From contig CP110972.1 in the NCBI GenBank assembly GCA_028869255.1, positions 2,609,001 through 2,673,000 on the forward strand: a DNA stretch of 64,000 nt, read 5' to 3'. Shown here in pieces: positions 31,731 to 41,196 of this stretch. Source of the stretch: Pseudomonas poae. GTDB taxonomy: Bacteria > Pseudomonadota > Gammaproteobacteria > Pseudomonadales > Pseudomonadaceae. Below the pieces are notes generated by a model. The model was not told the DNA's origin. It made no database searches and was given only the letters and a program-made list of their open reading frames with translations. The translations under genes were made by a program, and so were the position numbers. Position 1 is the stretch's first letter. Each line of letters begins with the position of its first letter.

Positions 31731-33018
31731 CTATTCGGCATCAGTTGCTTGAACTGATGCCTTGGCAGCCATCTGTCGTTGACGCCTTGCCAACCAAAAG
31801 CACACCCCGCCCCACATGCCGGCGACCGGCACAATCAACACCGCGACCACGCCAAACCCGGCGCCCGCTGCAGCCAACCCGACCGAAAGCCAACCGCTGA
31901 GCGCATCCCCACCTCGATACACCAGGGTCTCGATGACGTTCTTGGCCTTGTACTTTTCCTCACGGCTGACGACGGTCCAGAGCACTTCACGTGCCGGACG
32001 CACCACCGAAAATTCAATCGCACGACGCAAGCCCTGCGCCAACGCCACCGTCGCCGGCACGGGCGACATCGCCATTGCAGTGAATGCCACCAGCGTCACC
32101 ACGGGCAGCGCCACCAGCGCACCACCGACGCCCACCCGGCGAATCAACGGCGCCGTGAGCAAGAGTTGAAAGGTCAAGGTCAAGGCCGAAACGATAAGAT
32201 CGATGAGCGCAAAAAACCGGGTTCTGCTGGCCACATCCGCGTAGCTCCCAGCGACTATCCGAGCCTGCTCGAAGTACAGAAAGGTGGCAGCCGTGGTGTG
32301 CAGGAGCATGAACACCACCAGCCCCAGCAGATAGGGTGAACGAGCAATCAGCGTGAGGCCGGCGAGCATACTGCCGCCCATCCCGCGATGCCCTTGCGCC
32401 TGGCACGTCGCCTGCGCATCGGTGCGTGACAACAGTGCCCGATAGCAACGCACCGCCAATTCCAGCAGCAGTGCTGCTGCCAGCGTCAGTGCAATCGGCC
32501 CAAGCCGGGTGGCCAGGGTGGCGGCCAACAGTGGGCCAATGAACGTGCCCAGCGTCCCGCCCGCTGCAATAAAGCCAAACAAGCGCAAGCCTTGCTCGCT
32601 GGAAAAGCGGTCGACCAGAACGCTCCAGAAAATCGAGACGATGAACAGGTTGTAGACGCTGATCCACACGAAGAACACCTGGCCAACCTGCACAGGCGCA
32701 ATTTTTGCCGTAATCAACACACCAAACACCAGCATGGTGCCTGCCACAAGGCGATAGATCAGCGGGATGAACCGCGTTGCCGGCAGCCGTGATACCAGCG
32801 CGCCGAACAGCGGAACCATCAGCAGCATCACCACAAATGTCGCGGTGAACAGCCACTGTAACTTGTCTGCGCCGCCCTCCAGGCCCAATGCGTCACGCAA
32901 AGGCCGCACCAAGGTAGTAGCTGGCCAACACGCAGAAATGAAAGGCGAAACCCAGTAGCAGTGCTGCTCTTTCCGCCGGCAAGACGTGCGCCCACTTGAA
33001 CGTCCCCGCAGGCGTCAT
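31731..33018 (-). CDS. NTP/NDP-exchange-transporter-like membrane protein, one frameshift
   Basis: Integral membrane protein with about 12 helices that resembles bacterial relatives of the ATP/ADP translocases or an MFS carrier. From the ATG at 33018, preceded by GGGGG, the first 36 or so residues end at ASYYL, and the rest runs from VRPLRDALGLEGGADK in another frame. One extra base at the CC at 32909-32910 separates them; removing it gives 428 residues and an uninterrupted YYLVRPLRDAL, a family hallmark. Its start overlaps the stop of the ABM-like gene by four bases, so the two are co-expressed. The substrate is unknown. Confidence 0.8.
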
Positions 33019-33371
33019 TGCCCCCCACCTTCGGAAGCCGGTACTGCGCACACCTGCGCCAGCGCATTGAAGGTGCTGAAAAACAGGGCGCTGGCGTGGT
33101 GCTGGCGTGCCAGGTGAAACAGATCCGGCTCAACCGTTTGGGCGCGTTCAATCGCCAGCTCGCCGGATTGCCTGGAGGGCCACAACAGTTGCATCAGCAC
33201 CCGGTCGCCGGCCTCGCTGACGTGCACCTGCGCGCTGATAAATCCGGGGCAGAGACGGGTAAAGCGCTCGACGCGCTCGATCAAAGCCGTCACCAGATCC
33301 TGCACATGCAGTGGGTCGACGACGAACTCAACGAACTGGCTGAACTGGGTGCCGCGGTCAGGCGAACGCAT
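33015..33371 (-). CDS. ABM-like (antibiotic biosynthesis monooxygenase domain) small protein
   Basis: Protein of 118 residues from an ATG at 33371 preceded by GGAGA. It has the ferredoxin-like ABM pattern: FVEFVVDPLHVQDLVTALIERV, then FISAQVHVSEAGDRVLMQLLWPS (two blocks) and a C-terminal helix. ABM domains occur in small monooxygenases and haem- or quinone-handling proteins; the function here is not known. It heads a two-gene unit with the transporter-like gene. The direct-repeat operator C starts 84 bases upstream. Confidence 0.7.
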   Translation of the reverse strand: MRSPDRGTQFSQFVEFVVDPLHVQDLVTALIERVERFTRLCPGFISAQVHVSEAGDRVLMQLLWPSRQSGELAIERAQTVEPDLFHLARQHHASALFFSTFNALAQVCAVPASEGGGQ

Positions 33372-33454
33372 GAGTGTTCTCCAAAAAAGGCGCACTTGAC
33401 GCTTATCGATTGGGTAAGTCCTCACCAGTATGCTGTGCCCCCGGCGCGCCATGG

Positions 33455-33484
33455 TTGCCTGATCGACGCGATTGCTTGCCCGAT
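33455..33484 (-). promoter_or_regulatory. Direct-repeat operator C
   Basis: TTGCCTGAT at 33455-33463, 12 bases, TTGCCCGAT at 33476-33484; 21-bp period, one mismatch in total. It lies 84 bases upstream of the ABM-like gene and has the same orientation relative to that gene as the other copies have to theirs. Confidence 0.75.
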
Positions 33485-33502
33485 CTGATGTGGCGCAAAC
33501 GC

Positions 33503-33532
33503 AAAAAAGTCCACACCCGCAAGGGCGTGGAC
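33503..33532 (-). terminator. Rho-independent terminator of the SnoaL-like gene
   Basis: On the minus strand GTCCACGCCC-TTGC-GGGTGTGGAC followed by six T residues, just after the stop of the gene at 33548. One G-U pair lies in the stem. Confidence 0.9.
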
Positions 33533-33547
33533 TGTTTAAATCAACGG

Positions 33548-34067
33548 TTACTGCTTGGCGTGTTTCACCTGCACTTCAGGCATCGCCGAGGAATGGTGGT
33601 TGAGGATTTTCCACTGGCCACCCACCTGCTCGTAGACGAAGGTGTAGCGTGCCTGCACGTGGCGTTTCTTGCCGTTCGCCTCGGTCAGGGTGAACGTGTA
33701 GACCCCGCTGTCCATCGCCACATTAGTGCCAAGCTGGCGGATCTCACGGTAGTTGATCTGGCCTACCGGCTTGAGCATCAGGAAGTGATCGAAGTAGTCG
33801 GTGATCTGCTCCGGCGTGGTACGTACCTGGTTGGACACGGTCGGCTGCAACACCGCGCCCGGCGCATACAAGTCGACCACTGTCTTGACGTTACCGGTCT
33901 GCAAGGCGCTGTTCCAACGGTCAAACAACCCGGCAATCTCGCGGTCTTTCGCATTGGCAGGCGCCTGGGCCACCTCGCGGTAGACATACGGTGACGTCTC
34001 GGCAGCCTGCACGAAGGGGGGCGCTCAAGGCGAAAATCACGGCGATCGACACGGCTTTAAAGTTCAT
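33548..34067 (-). CDS. Exported SnoaL/NTF2-like protein (SgcJ/EcaC type), one frameshift
   Basis: Small exported protein of 172 residues after correction. The ATG at 34067 (AGGAG eight bases before) opens a signal peptide, MNFKAVSIAVIFALSAP, which then shifts frame at a run of six C (minus strand, 34016-34021). Removing one C gives SAPFVQA-AETS, a normal cleavage site, followed by an NTF2-like fold (IAGLFDRWNSALQTGNVKTVVDLYAP, DHFLMLKP, in blocks). The family includes small enzymes and binding proteins of unknown substrate. It is followed by its own terminator. Confidence 0.8.
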
Positions 34068-34234
34068 TGGGATGCTCCTGTTGTGGGTGAGCACACTTTG
34101 CCAATCGCCTGCACGCCCGCCATCGGCCAACCGGAGTTATTTAGCTATGCCATTTGGCAGATGGCGCGCAACCCGCTCAACAAGGTTTAATAGCCTCCCT
34201 CGCGCCCGCGAGCCTGTGACACCGGAGCCCAAGC

Positions 34235-35419
34235 ATGCAAAACACGCCACACGATCCCGGCAGTGCCCTGGCTATCCGTGCGCATTATCGACAATCCGAA
34301 AGTCGCACTGCGCGTTTGCGGTTGCTGGTGGACACCGGGCAGGCATTACCGCAACTGGCGCCTGATGCCATGCGCGAACGCGTGCTGGCGCGGGCAGGCG
34401 CGTTTCTTGCGATGGACCACGGGCTGATTCAGGAGTGGGATGCCGAGGGATGCGCCACTGTCACAGCACGCCATGGCAGCCAGGATCGACTGAGCAGCCT
34501 CGCTGCCGTCGCCGATCGCCGCTTACGCACACCGTGCTGGCTGGAGCTACCGGGAAGCGCCCTGCCCAGTGTGTTGCAAGTACCGCTGCGCGGCAGCGAT
34601 GGCGATGCCTTTGGCGTATTGGTACTGGGCAACAGTGTGAGCCTGCGCGCACCAGACCATGAAGACAGTGAATCCCTGCAATTGCTCGCCACGCTGTTGG
34701 CCGCGCACCTGGAAAACCAACGATTGCTGACTACCCTCAAAACCCGCGACAGGACGCTGTCCGACCTGGTGAACCGCCTGCTGCGGGCCCAGGAGGACGA
34801 GCGCAAGCGCGTGGCCTACGACTTGCACGATGGGTTGGCGCAAACCCTCGCGGGGTTACATCAGCGCCTGCAAGGGTTTGCCGGCCGCTGCCCGACGCTG
34901 CCAGACACGTTGAATGCAGACCTGCAGGCGATTCTGACCCTGGCCCAACACTCGGTGGGGGAAGGCCGGCAACTGATCGCCGGCCTGCGCCCGACGGTGC
35001 TGGATGATTTCGGCCTATTCAAGGCGCTCGACAAAGAAGCTGACCGCCTGCGCGAAGCCGCCGTCAGCGTGCAGTGGACCACCGCCTACGCGGGGCGCTT
35101 GCCCAGTCAGGTGGAAATCGCCTTGTTCAGAATCGGCCAGGAAGCCATCAACAATATTCTCAAGCACGCGCAGGCCAGCCATGTGCAACTGGCCCTGGCA
35201 CTGCACGACGGCCAGGTTTCGCTGCGGGTGAACGACGACGGCAAAGGCTTTGCCCCAGGCCAGCCACTCGACACCCTGGGCGCCCAGCACCTGGGCCTCG
35301 CCACCATGCACGAGCGCGCCAGCCTGCTGGGTGGCCATTTCACCTGTGCCAGCAGCATCGAGTGCGGCACCCAACTGCACGCCCGCGTGCCGGCCCACCT
35401 GAACGGAACACCTCAATGA
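34235..35419 (+). CDS. Sensor histidine kinase, GAF plus NarX-type kinase domain
   Basis: Cytoplasmic sensor of 394 residues. A GAF-like domain covers roughly residues 25-160, and the dimerisation helix carries the phospho-acceptor H198 in YDLHDGLAQ, typical of the HisKA_3 (NarX/DegS) class. The ATPase domain has [10 protein letters not shown] and NDDGKGF. No membrane segment is seen, so it senses an internal signal. The next gene, a LuxR-type regulator, overlaps its stop by four bases and is the evident partner. Confidence 0.93.
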   Translation: MQNTPHDPGSALAIRAHYRQSESRTARLRLLVDTGQALPQLAPDAMRERVLARAGAFLAMDHGLIQEWDAEGCATVTARHGSQDRLSSLAAVADRRLRTPCWLELPGSALPSVLQVPLRGSDGDAFGVLVLGNSVSLRAPDHEDSESLQLLATLLAAHLENQRLLTTLKTRDRTLSDLVNRLLRAQEDERKRVAYDLHDGLAQTLAGLHQRLQGFAGRCPTLPDTLNADLQAILTLAQHSVGEGRQLIAGLRPTVLDDFGLFKALDKEADRLREAAVSVQWTTAYAGRLPSQVEIALFRIGQEAINNILKHAQASHVQLALALHDGQVSLRVNDDGKGFAPGQPLDTLGAQHLGLATMHERASLLGGHFTCASSIECGTQLHARVPAHLNGTPQ

Positions 35420-36069
35420 GCCCACTCTTGCGCTTGGTGCTGGCCGACGATCATGAAGTCACGCGCACCGGGTTTGTCGCGTTGCTGGCCGGTCACCCGC
35501 AATTCGAAGTGGTCGGCCAGGCCCGTGATGGCCAGCAAGCGGTGGAGCTGTGCGAACAGTTGCTGCCCGACATCGTCATCCTCGATATTCGTATGCCGGT
35601 GCTCAATGGCCTCGGCGCCGCCCGCCTGCTGCAACAGCGCCTGCCGGCCGTCAAGGTGGTGATTTTTACCATGGATGACAGCCCCGACCATCTGGAAGCC
35701 GCGATGAATGCCGGGGCGGTGGGCTACCTGCTTAAAGACGCCAGCCGGAACGAGGTAATCGACGCCTTGCAACGGGTGGCCGCCGGTGAAGAAGCGCTCA
35801 ACAGTGCGGTGAGCGCTCGCCTGCTGCGGCGCATGACCGAGCGCAACGCCAACGGCGCGGCGGCCACGGAAAACCTGACCCCACGCGAGCGTCAGGTGCT
35901 CGGGTTGGTCGCGAACGGGATGAGCAACCGGGAAATCGGTGCGCACCTGGGGATTACCACCGGCACCGCTAAAGCACACGTCGAACGGGTGATCGGCAAG
36001 CTCGGTGCGGCCGATCGCACCCAGGCCGCCGTGCGGGGTATCGCGTTGGGCCTGGTGACGCAAGCATGA
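35416..36069 (+). CDS. LuxR/NarL-family response regulator
   Basis: Regulator of 217 residues with a receiver domain (D11/D12 acidic pair, phospho-acceptor D57 in VILDIRMP, lysine in YLLKDAS) and a C-terminal LuxR helix-turn-helix ([20 protein letters not shown]). It starts at an ATG overlapping the kinase stop and ends overlapping the next kinase start (both ATGA), so the genes are co-translated. Confidence 0.95.
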   Translation: MSPLLRLVLADDHEVTRTGFVALLAGHPQFEVVGQARDGQQAVELCEQLLPDIVILDIRMPVLNGLGAARLLQQRLPAVKVVIFTMDDSPDHLEAAMNAGAVGYLLKDASRNEVIDALQRVAAGEEALNSAVSARLLRRMTERNANGAAATENLTPRERQVLGLVANGMSNREIGAHLGITTGTAKAHVERVIGKLGAADRTQAAVRGIALGLVTQA

Positions 36070-38384
36070 TGCGCATGTACGCCAGGCGTTGGGCGGACTT
36101 GCCCCTGCGCGGCAAAGCGCTGGTGGTGATTTCGCTGCCGCTGGTGGTGCTGTTGTTGTCCCTGGTGCTGATCTACATCACCGAGCGGCAGACCGCCCGC
36201 GCTGAAGAGGACGTGCGCCGAGTGCTGCGCGTGCAAGGCGATATCCGCGCCGTGCACACGCTGCTGGCCGAAGCCGCCGCCAGCGTGCGCGGCTACCTGC
36301 TGACCCACCGCGATGATTTCCTGCCGGGCTACCTCAACGCCAAGCCGCAGATTGAGTCAGCCCTGCGCCGCCTCGACCAGAATGTTCGCGATCAACGGGT
36401 GCGCGAACAGCTCGCGTCGATCACGCCGCTGATCAACAGCAAAATCGATGGGCTGGAGGACATGCTCAACGACCCGACGACAAGCGCTGAGTCGATTACC
36501 AGCATTCTCGTCAGCAACAAACACATCCTGGATGCTTTACGCCAGCACATCGGCACCATGCTCACCCTTGAAGACTCGCTGCTCGCTGAGCGCACTTCGG
36601 CTGCGGCCGAGACGCGCCAGCGGCTGCTGCTGTCGACCTGGCTGGCGGCCATCTGCGGGCTGTTTGGCGCAATCGTCGCGGTGCTGTTTCTGTCCAAGGG
36701 CATTGTTGCCCGGGTGCAGCAAGTGCAAGGCAACGCGCAACGCCTGGCCCTCGGGCAGCCGCTGCGGGCGCACCCGCCGGAAAATGACGAGATCGGCCAG
36801 TTGGGCACGCGGTTGGTGGAGGCCGGGGGCTGCTGGCCGAGCGCGAACGCGCATTGCGCGAGAACGAAGAGCGCTTGCGGCTGATCATCGACGGGGTCAA
36901 GGACTACGGGATCTTCGCCCTCGACAGCGCAGGCCATGTCACCAGTTGGAACAACGGCGCCGAGCGGATCAAGGGCTACACCGAGCAGGAGATTCTTGGC
37001 CAGCACTTCTCGGTGTTCTACCTGCCTGAAGAATGCCCACAACACCCGGACATGGCGCTGCGCGAGGCCACCCGCGACGGTGACTACACCGAAGAAGGCT
37101 GGCGTTGCCGCAAGGACGGCACGCGCTTCTGGGCCAGCGTGGTGATCACCGCGCAGTACGACAGTACCGGTGCTTTGCGGGGTTTCTCGAAGATCACCCG
37201 CGACATCACCGACCGTCGTGCGGCGGAGATTGCGCTGGGCACCGCTCGCGAGGAAGCCGAACGTGCCAGCCGGGCCAAGAGCGAGTTTCTCTCACGCATG
37301 AGCCACGAACTGCGCACCCCGCTCAATTCGATCCTGGGCTTTGCGCAACTGCTGGACCTGGATTCGGCGGCAGGGCAAAAAGCGCAAGTCGGTCATATCC
37401 TGCGCGCCGGCCAGCACCTGCTGACGCTGATCAACGAAGTGTTGGACATTGCCAAGATCGAGGCCGGGCGCTTGCCCCTGAACATCGAGCCGATTCCCCT
37501 GGCGGCGTCGCTGCAGGAGGCGCTGACGCTGGTATCCCCCATGGCCGCCGACGCAGGGATCCAGTTGCAGCCACTGCCTACGCTGGCGGTGGATATCGGC
37601 ATCGTGGCGGATCGGCAACGCCTGACCCAGGTGCTGCTCAACCTGCTGTCAAACGCCATCAAATACAACCAGCCCCAGGGCCAGGTCAGCCTGGAGGTCG
37701 TGGCCCTGGGGCCAAGCATCCGCGTAGCCGTCTGCGATACCGGCAAGGGCATCGCGGCCGACCACATCGGGCAGTTGTTCAAGCCGTTCGAGCGCCTGGG
37801 GGCCGACCCGAACGTCGAAGGCAGCGGGCTGGGCCTGGCACTCAGTAAAAGCCTGCTGGAAAAGATGAATGGCACACTGAGCGTGGACAGCCAGCAGGGT
37901 GTCGGTTCACGCTTCACCCTGGAGCTGCCGTTGGTGCGGGTGCAGGCGCCCAGCGACCCGGCCGCTGCCGTGGTCGAGACCACGCCGGTGCGCCCTGCCC
38001 CCCTCGATTCAGGGCAAGGTGCTGTACATCGAGGACAATCTCTCCAGCCTGGCGCTGATCGAAACCTTGCTGCACCGCAGGCCGGGCATAAAGCTGCTGT
38101 CCAGCATGCAAGGCCAACTGGGTCTGGACCTGGCCGCACAACATGCGCCCCGGTTGATTTTGCTGGACGTGTTACTGCCGGACATGGATGGCCTCACCGT
38201 GCTGCAGCGCTTGCGCCGGTCCGCGATCACCCGGTACACACCGGTGTTGATGATCACCGCCGATACCAGCGACCTCACCCGCCAGGCCCTGCATGACGCG
38301 GGCGCGACGGCCATATTGAATAAGCCGATTAACGTCCCCGCGTTTCTTGCCCACCTCGAACAATACTTTCCGGAGCCCGCGTGA
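36066..38384 (+). CDS. Hybrid sensor kinase, CHASE3-HAMP-PAS-kinase-receiver, two frameshifts
   Basis: Membrane-bound kinase of about 772 residues after correction. Residues 1-230 hold two membrane helices around a CHASE3-like sensor ([12 protein letters not shown]) and a HAMP region. Then come a PAS domain ([19 protein letters not shown]), a HisKA domain with [10 protein letters not shown], an ATPase with NLLSNAIKY and GSGLGLAL, and a receiver domain with [13 protein letters not shown]. One G is missing from the run at 36825-36829, and one C is extra in the run at 37998-38003; both fall in linkers. Its end overlaps the following receiver gene start (GTGA). Confidence 0.88.
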
Positions 38385-38890
38385 ACCTCGACCTGCGCAT
38401 TCTGATCATCGACGACCAACGCCCGAATCTCGACCTGGTGGAGCAATTGCTCGCCCGCGAAGGGCTGAACAACGTGGTGAGCAGCACTGAGCCATTGCGC
38501 ACACTTGAGCTGTTCAACAGTTTCGAACCGGACTTGGTGATTCTCGACTTGCACATGCCCGAGCTCGATGGCTTTGCCGTGCTGGAACAACTCAACCGGC
38601 GCATCCCCCAGGGTGAATACCTGCCGATCCTCGTGCTGACCGCCGACGCCACCCGCGACACCCGCCTGCGCGCCCTCGCGCTCGGCGCCAGGGATTTCAT
38701 CAGCAAGCCACTGGATGCGCTGGAAACCATGCTGCGGGTATGGAACCTGCTGGAAACCCGCGTGCTTTACAAAACCTTGCGCACGCTGGTGCCGGCCGAT
38801 CAGATTGAGTTGTTGCAACGGCGCGGTTCAACGGACGGCAGCGCGAACGCCAACGCGGCGACGGCGCCCTCCACTATCCGACGCTGCTAG
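38381..38890 (+). CDS. Single-domain response regulator with C-terminal extension
   Basis: Receiver protein of 169 residues starting at GTG (38381) that overlaps the hybrid kinase stop. The receiver has the acidic pair in IIDDQ, phospho-acceptor D56 in VILDLHMPELDG and a lysine in FISKPLDA. The last 45 residues are helical and then low-complexity (Ala, Asn), with no DNA-binding domain. It probably serves as phosphate shuttle or output adaptor for the kinases upstream. Its stop overlaps the convergent araC stop. Confidence 0.88.
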   Translation: MNLDLRILIIDDQRPNLDLVEQLLAREGLNNVVSSTEPLRTLELFNSFEPDLVILDLHMPELDGFAVLEQLNRRIPQGEYLPILVLTADATRDTRLRALALGARDFISKPLDALETMLRVWNLLETRVLYKTLRTLVPADQIELLQRRGSTDGSANANAATAPSTIRRC

Positions 38891-39834
38891 ACGCGGATTC
38901 GCTTGATGTCGCGTTGCGGTGGCTCGCCAAACAGACGGCTGTATTCACGACTGAACTGCGACGAGCTTTCATACCCCACCATGCCACCGGCACTGCTTGC
39001 ATCCACGCCCTGGCTGAGCATCAACTGCCGCGCACTTTGCAACCGCAGTTGCTTCTGATATTGCAACGGACTCATGCCCGTCAAGGCGCGAAAATGCTGG
39101 CGAAACGTCGACGGGCTCATATGGGCGTGGGCCGCCAAGTCATCCATGCGCAGTGCCTGGCGATAGTTGAGTTTCAGCCAGGCAACGGTCCTGGCAATGT
39201 GCTGGCTGGGCGACCCGGCTGCGATCACATGCAGCAACTGCGGGCCATGGGCACCGCTCAATAGCCGCGCAATCAGCTCTTCCTTGATCAGCGGGGCCAG
39301 GGTTTCAAGCAATTGTGGCTCGCCGAGCAGCTCCACCAGGCGCCGCACGGCATCCAGCACCCCAGCGTCCAGGGGTTGTACAGTCACCGCTCGGAATTCG
39401 TCTTCCCGCATGCGTTGGGACAGTTTCATGCGGTCAGCCACTTGCATCACGGTGGCGTTGTCCAGCGCCAGCATCATTCCCAGGAACGGCTGGGCCGTAC
39501 TCGCCTGGCTGACCTGTGAAATGACCGGCAGATCAACGCTGGTCACCATGGACTGGCCGGGCCCGTAGGTCAGCACTTCACTGCCGACCAATACCCGCTT
39601 GCAACCTTGCAAGGTGACGCCAATGCCCAGGCCGTAAATACAGTGCATGGGTGCCGTGATGTCCAAGCGCCGGTACAGGTCCAGCCCAGGCAATGCCCCA
39701 ATTCTTTCGTCATCGCCGCCCAACACCAGGTCAACCGCGCCCGCAAGACGGCTGACGGCGCACGCCATCGGTTCTTTCATGAGCACAGGTTGCCCATAGG
39801 ATTCCTTGATCAGCACAGGTCTAGAGTTGGTCAC
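38887..39834 (-). CDS. AraC-family regulator, YqhC-like (AraC_N domain)
   Basis: Regulator of 315 residues. The N-terminal part (LYRRLDITAPMHCIYG, LTYGPGQSMVTSVDLPV) matches the AraC_N domain found in E. coli YqhC, an activator of aldehyde reductase genes. The C-terminal AraC domain has helix-turn-helix units in RMDDLAAHAHMSPSTFRQ and the VGYESSSQFSREYSRLFG region. The likely start is GTG at 39834 preceded by GGAG, which overlaps the xdhC-like stop by 14 bases, so the two genes share a transcript. The direct-repeat operator D lies upstream of that transcript. I infer that this protein binds the six repeats in the window, its own promoter included. Confidence 0.88.
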   Translation of the reverse strand: MTNSRPVLIKESYGQPVLMKEPMACAVSRLAGAVDLVLGGDDERIGALPGLDLYRRLDITAPMHCIYGLGIGVTLQGCKRVLVGSEVLTYGPGQSMVTSVDLPVISQVSQASTAQPFLGMMLALDNATVMQVADRMKLSQRMREDEFRAVTVQPLDAGVLDAVRRLVELLGEPQLLETLAPLIKEELIARLLSGAHGPQLLHVIAAGSPSQHIARTVAWLKLNYRQALRMDDLAAHAHMSPSTFRQHFRALTGMSPLQYQKQLRLQSARQLMLSQGVDASSAGGMVGYESSSQFSREYSRLFGEPPQRDIKRIRV

Positions 39835-40789
39835 GAGCGACTCCGTTGCTAAAGCGAACAATATCCGCCATGACTGCGAGGGCAATCTCGGCTGGGGTCT
39901 TGCTCCCCAAGTTAAGTCCAATCGGCGCATGAATGCGCTCGAGCATCTGCGGCGCCAACGCGCCAATGCGCTTGACCCGCTCAAGACGCTTTTCGCTGGT
40001 GCGCCTGGAGCCCATGGCGCCGATGTAAAAAGCGCGGGTCCTCACCGCCTCCAGCAATGTCAGGTCGTCCATGCGCGGGTCGTGGGTCAACGCCACAATC
40101 GCCGTGCCGTCATGGCATCCGCCCTCGGCAATGAACGTGGCAGGAAACACCTTGAGTACTTCCACCCCGGCCATGCTGAAGGCAGCGGTCAACTCCGCGC
40201 GCGGGTCGCAGACGATCACCTCATAACCCAAGGCAACCGCGAAACCGGCGCAGAACTCGGCCACCGGCGACAGGCCGGCAATCAACAATCGTTGCGCGGC
40301 CCCCATACGAATCCGCACCTGATCGGCGTCAACGACGACCGGTGCAGTGGCACCCGCATCGCTCTGAGTCTGTCGGGCATTGGTTCCAAGCGTGATATGC
40401 CGCACCACGCGCTGGCGGCCTTGCAGCGCGCCCAGCAGGACTGCGAAGTGCGCTTTAGCGGCGCAATCGGGTTCGAACTTTTCGACCAGTACGTCGAGTA
40501 CGCCGCCACACGGCAGCTCCAGTGAGGGTGCAAGCCCGCCCTCACCGTAACGCACGACATGGTTATGCTCGACGAACTCATGGCGCCCCAACCGTTCAAG
40601 GAAGTCTTCCTCTACACAGCCTCCCGAAAGTGAACCGCAGAACTCGCCTGTCGACAGGGCTGCCAATAGAGACCCAGGGCCTCGTGGTGCTGAACCAAAC
40701 GTTGCAAGCACCGTGCACAGCCAAACGCAACGGTCTTGTTCGAGCCACGTGGTGGCTTGCTGGATAACTTGGAGATCAAGGTTTTTCAT
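39821..40789 (-). CDS. XdhC/CoxI-family molybdenum cofactor insertion protein
   Basis: Protein of 322 residues. The N-terminal XdhC/CoxI domain has GSAPRGPGSLL and GSLSGGCVEEDF; the C-terminal Rossmann domain has LLIAGLSPVAEFCAGFA and VALTHDP, and the GAMGSRRTSEKR block is conserved in XdhC. Such proteins bind and sulfurate or hand over molybdopterin to xanthine-oxidase-family enzymes. The only such enzyme in the window is the IorAB-like pair at 28589-31316, about 9 kb away, and both loci share the same operator. It is followed by the araC gene in the same transcript. Confidence 0.92.
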   Translation of the reverse strand: MKNLDLQVIQQATTWLEQDRCVWLCTVLATFGSAPRGPGSLLAALSTGEFCGSLSGGCVEEDFLERLGRHEFVEHNHVVRYGEGGLAPSLELPCGGVLDVLVEKFEPDCAAKAHFAVLLGALQGRQRVVRHITLGTNARQTQSDAGATAPVVVDADQVRIRMGAAQRLLIAGLSPVAEFCAGFAVALGYEVIVCDPRAELTAAFSMAGVEVLKVFPATFIAEGGCHDGTAIVALTHDPRMDDLTLLEAVRTRAFYIGAMGSRRTSEKRLERVKRIGALAPQMLERIHAPIGLNLGSKTPAEIALAVMADIVRFSNGVARDQL

Positions 40790-40868
40790 GAAATGCGAAC
40801 CGGCCCGGCCTTCCTCCGATGAGTTTCCCAGTGTGCTCGGAGTATGTGGAGTTAGCCGGTAGAGGTGA

Positions 40869-40898
40869 TTGTCTGATCAAGGGAATTTATTGCCTATT
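40869..40898 (-). promoter_or_regulatory. Direct-repeat operator D
   Basis: TTGTCTGAT at 40869-40877, 12 bases, TTGCCTATT at 40890-40898; 21-bp period, eight and seven of nine matches. It starts 80 bases upstream of the xdhC-like ATG, in the same orientation relative to the gene as the other copies. Confidence 0.65.
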
Positions 40899-41096
40899 TC
40901 AACAGAAGTCGGAAAACAGGCTTGCATGTGACAAATTGTTTCTGGTCTGGGCAGTGCTCAAACTGATCGAGGGCGGATTATCCGGTGAACCTGACCGGCA
41001 ATCGTCATTGCGATGGCAGCAACAGTCTTTTGTCATCACTCCTATTGATAGCACCCTAACGAAAGCCGCATCCTAGAGGGCTAATCCCGCGCTTAT

Positions 41097-41120
41097 ATCA
41101 TTCCGAATGATAGTTACCTT
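41097..41120 (+). promoter_or_regulatory. Putative MexT-type (LysR) site upstream of mexE
   Basis: ATCA-N5-AATGAT-N4-ACCTT has the spacing of the published MexT pattern ATCA-N5-GTCGAT-N4-ACYAT, with three mismatches in the middle block and one in the last. Its first 15 bases form a perfect dyad, ATCATT-CCG-AATGAT. It lies 77 bases before the mexE start. Confidence 0.5.
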
Positions 41121-41196
41121 TGCTTCATTCGATTCGTGACATAGCACCTCGCCGCGCATGATCCGCCCATCTCAAATACATTGGCGGATGCACCTC

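Larger units (their letters stand above)
40790..41196. other. Divergent promoter region, xdhC-araC / mexE
   Basis: 407 bases without a gene. It contains the direct-repeat operator D (40869-40898) near the xdhC side and a MexT-like dyad (41097-41120) near the mexE side, each listed separately. The middle 200 bases show nothing recognisable. Confidence 0.7.
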
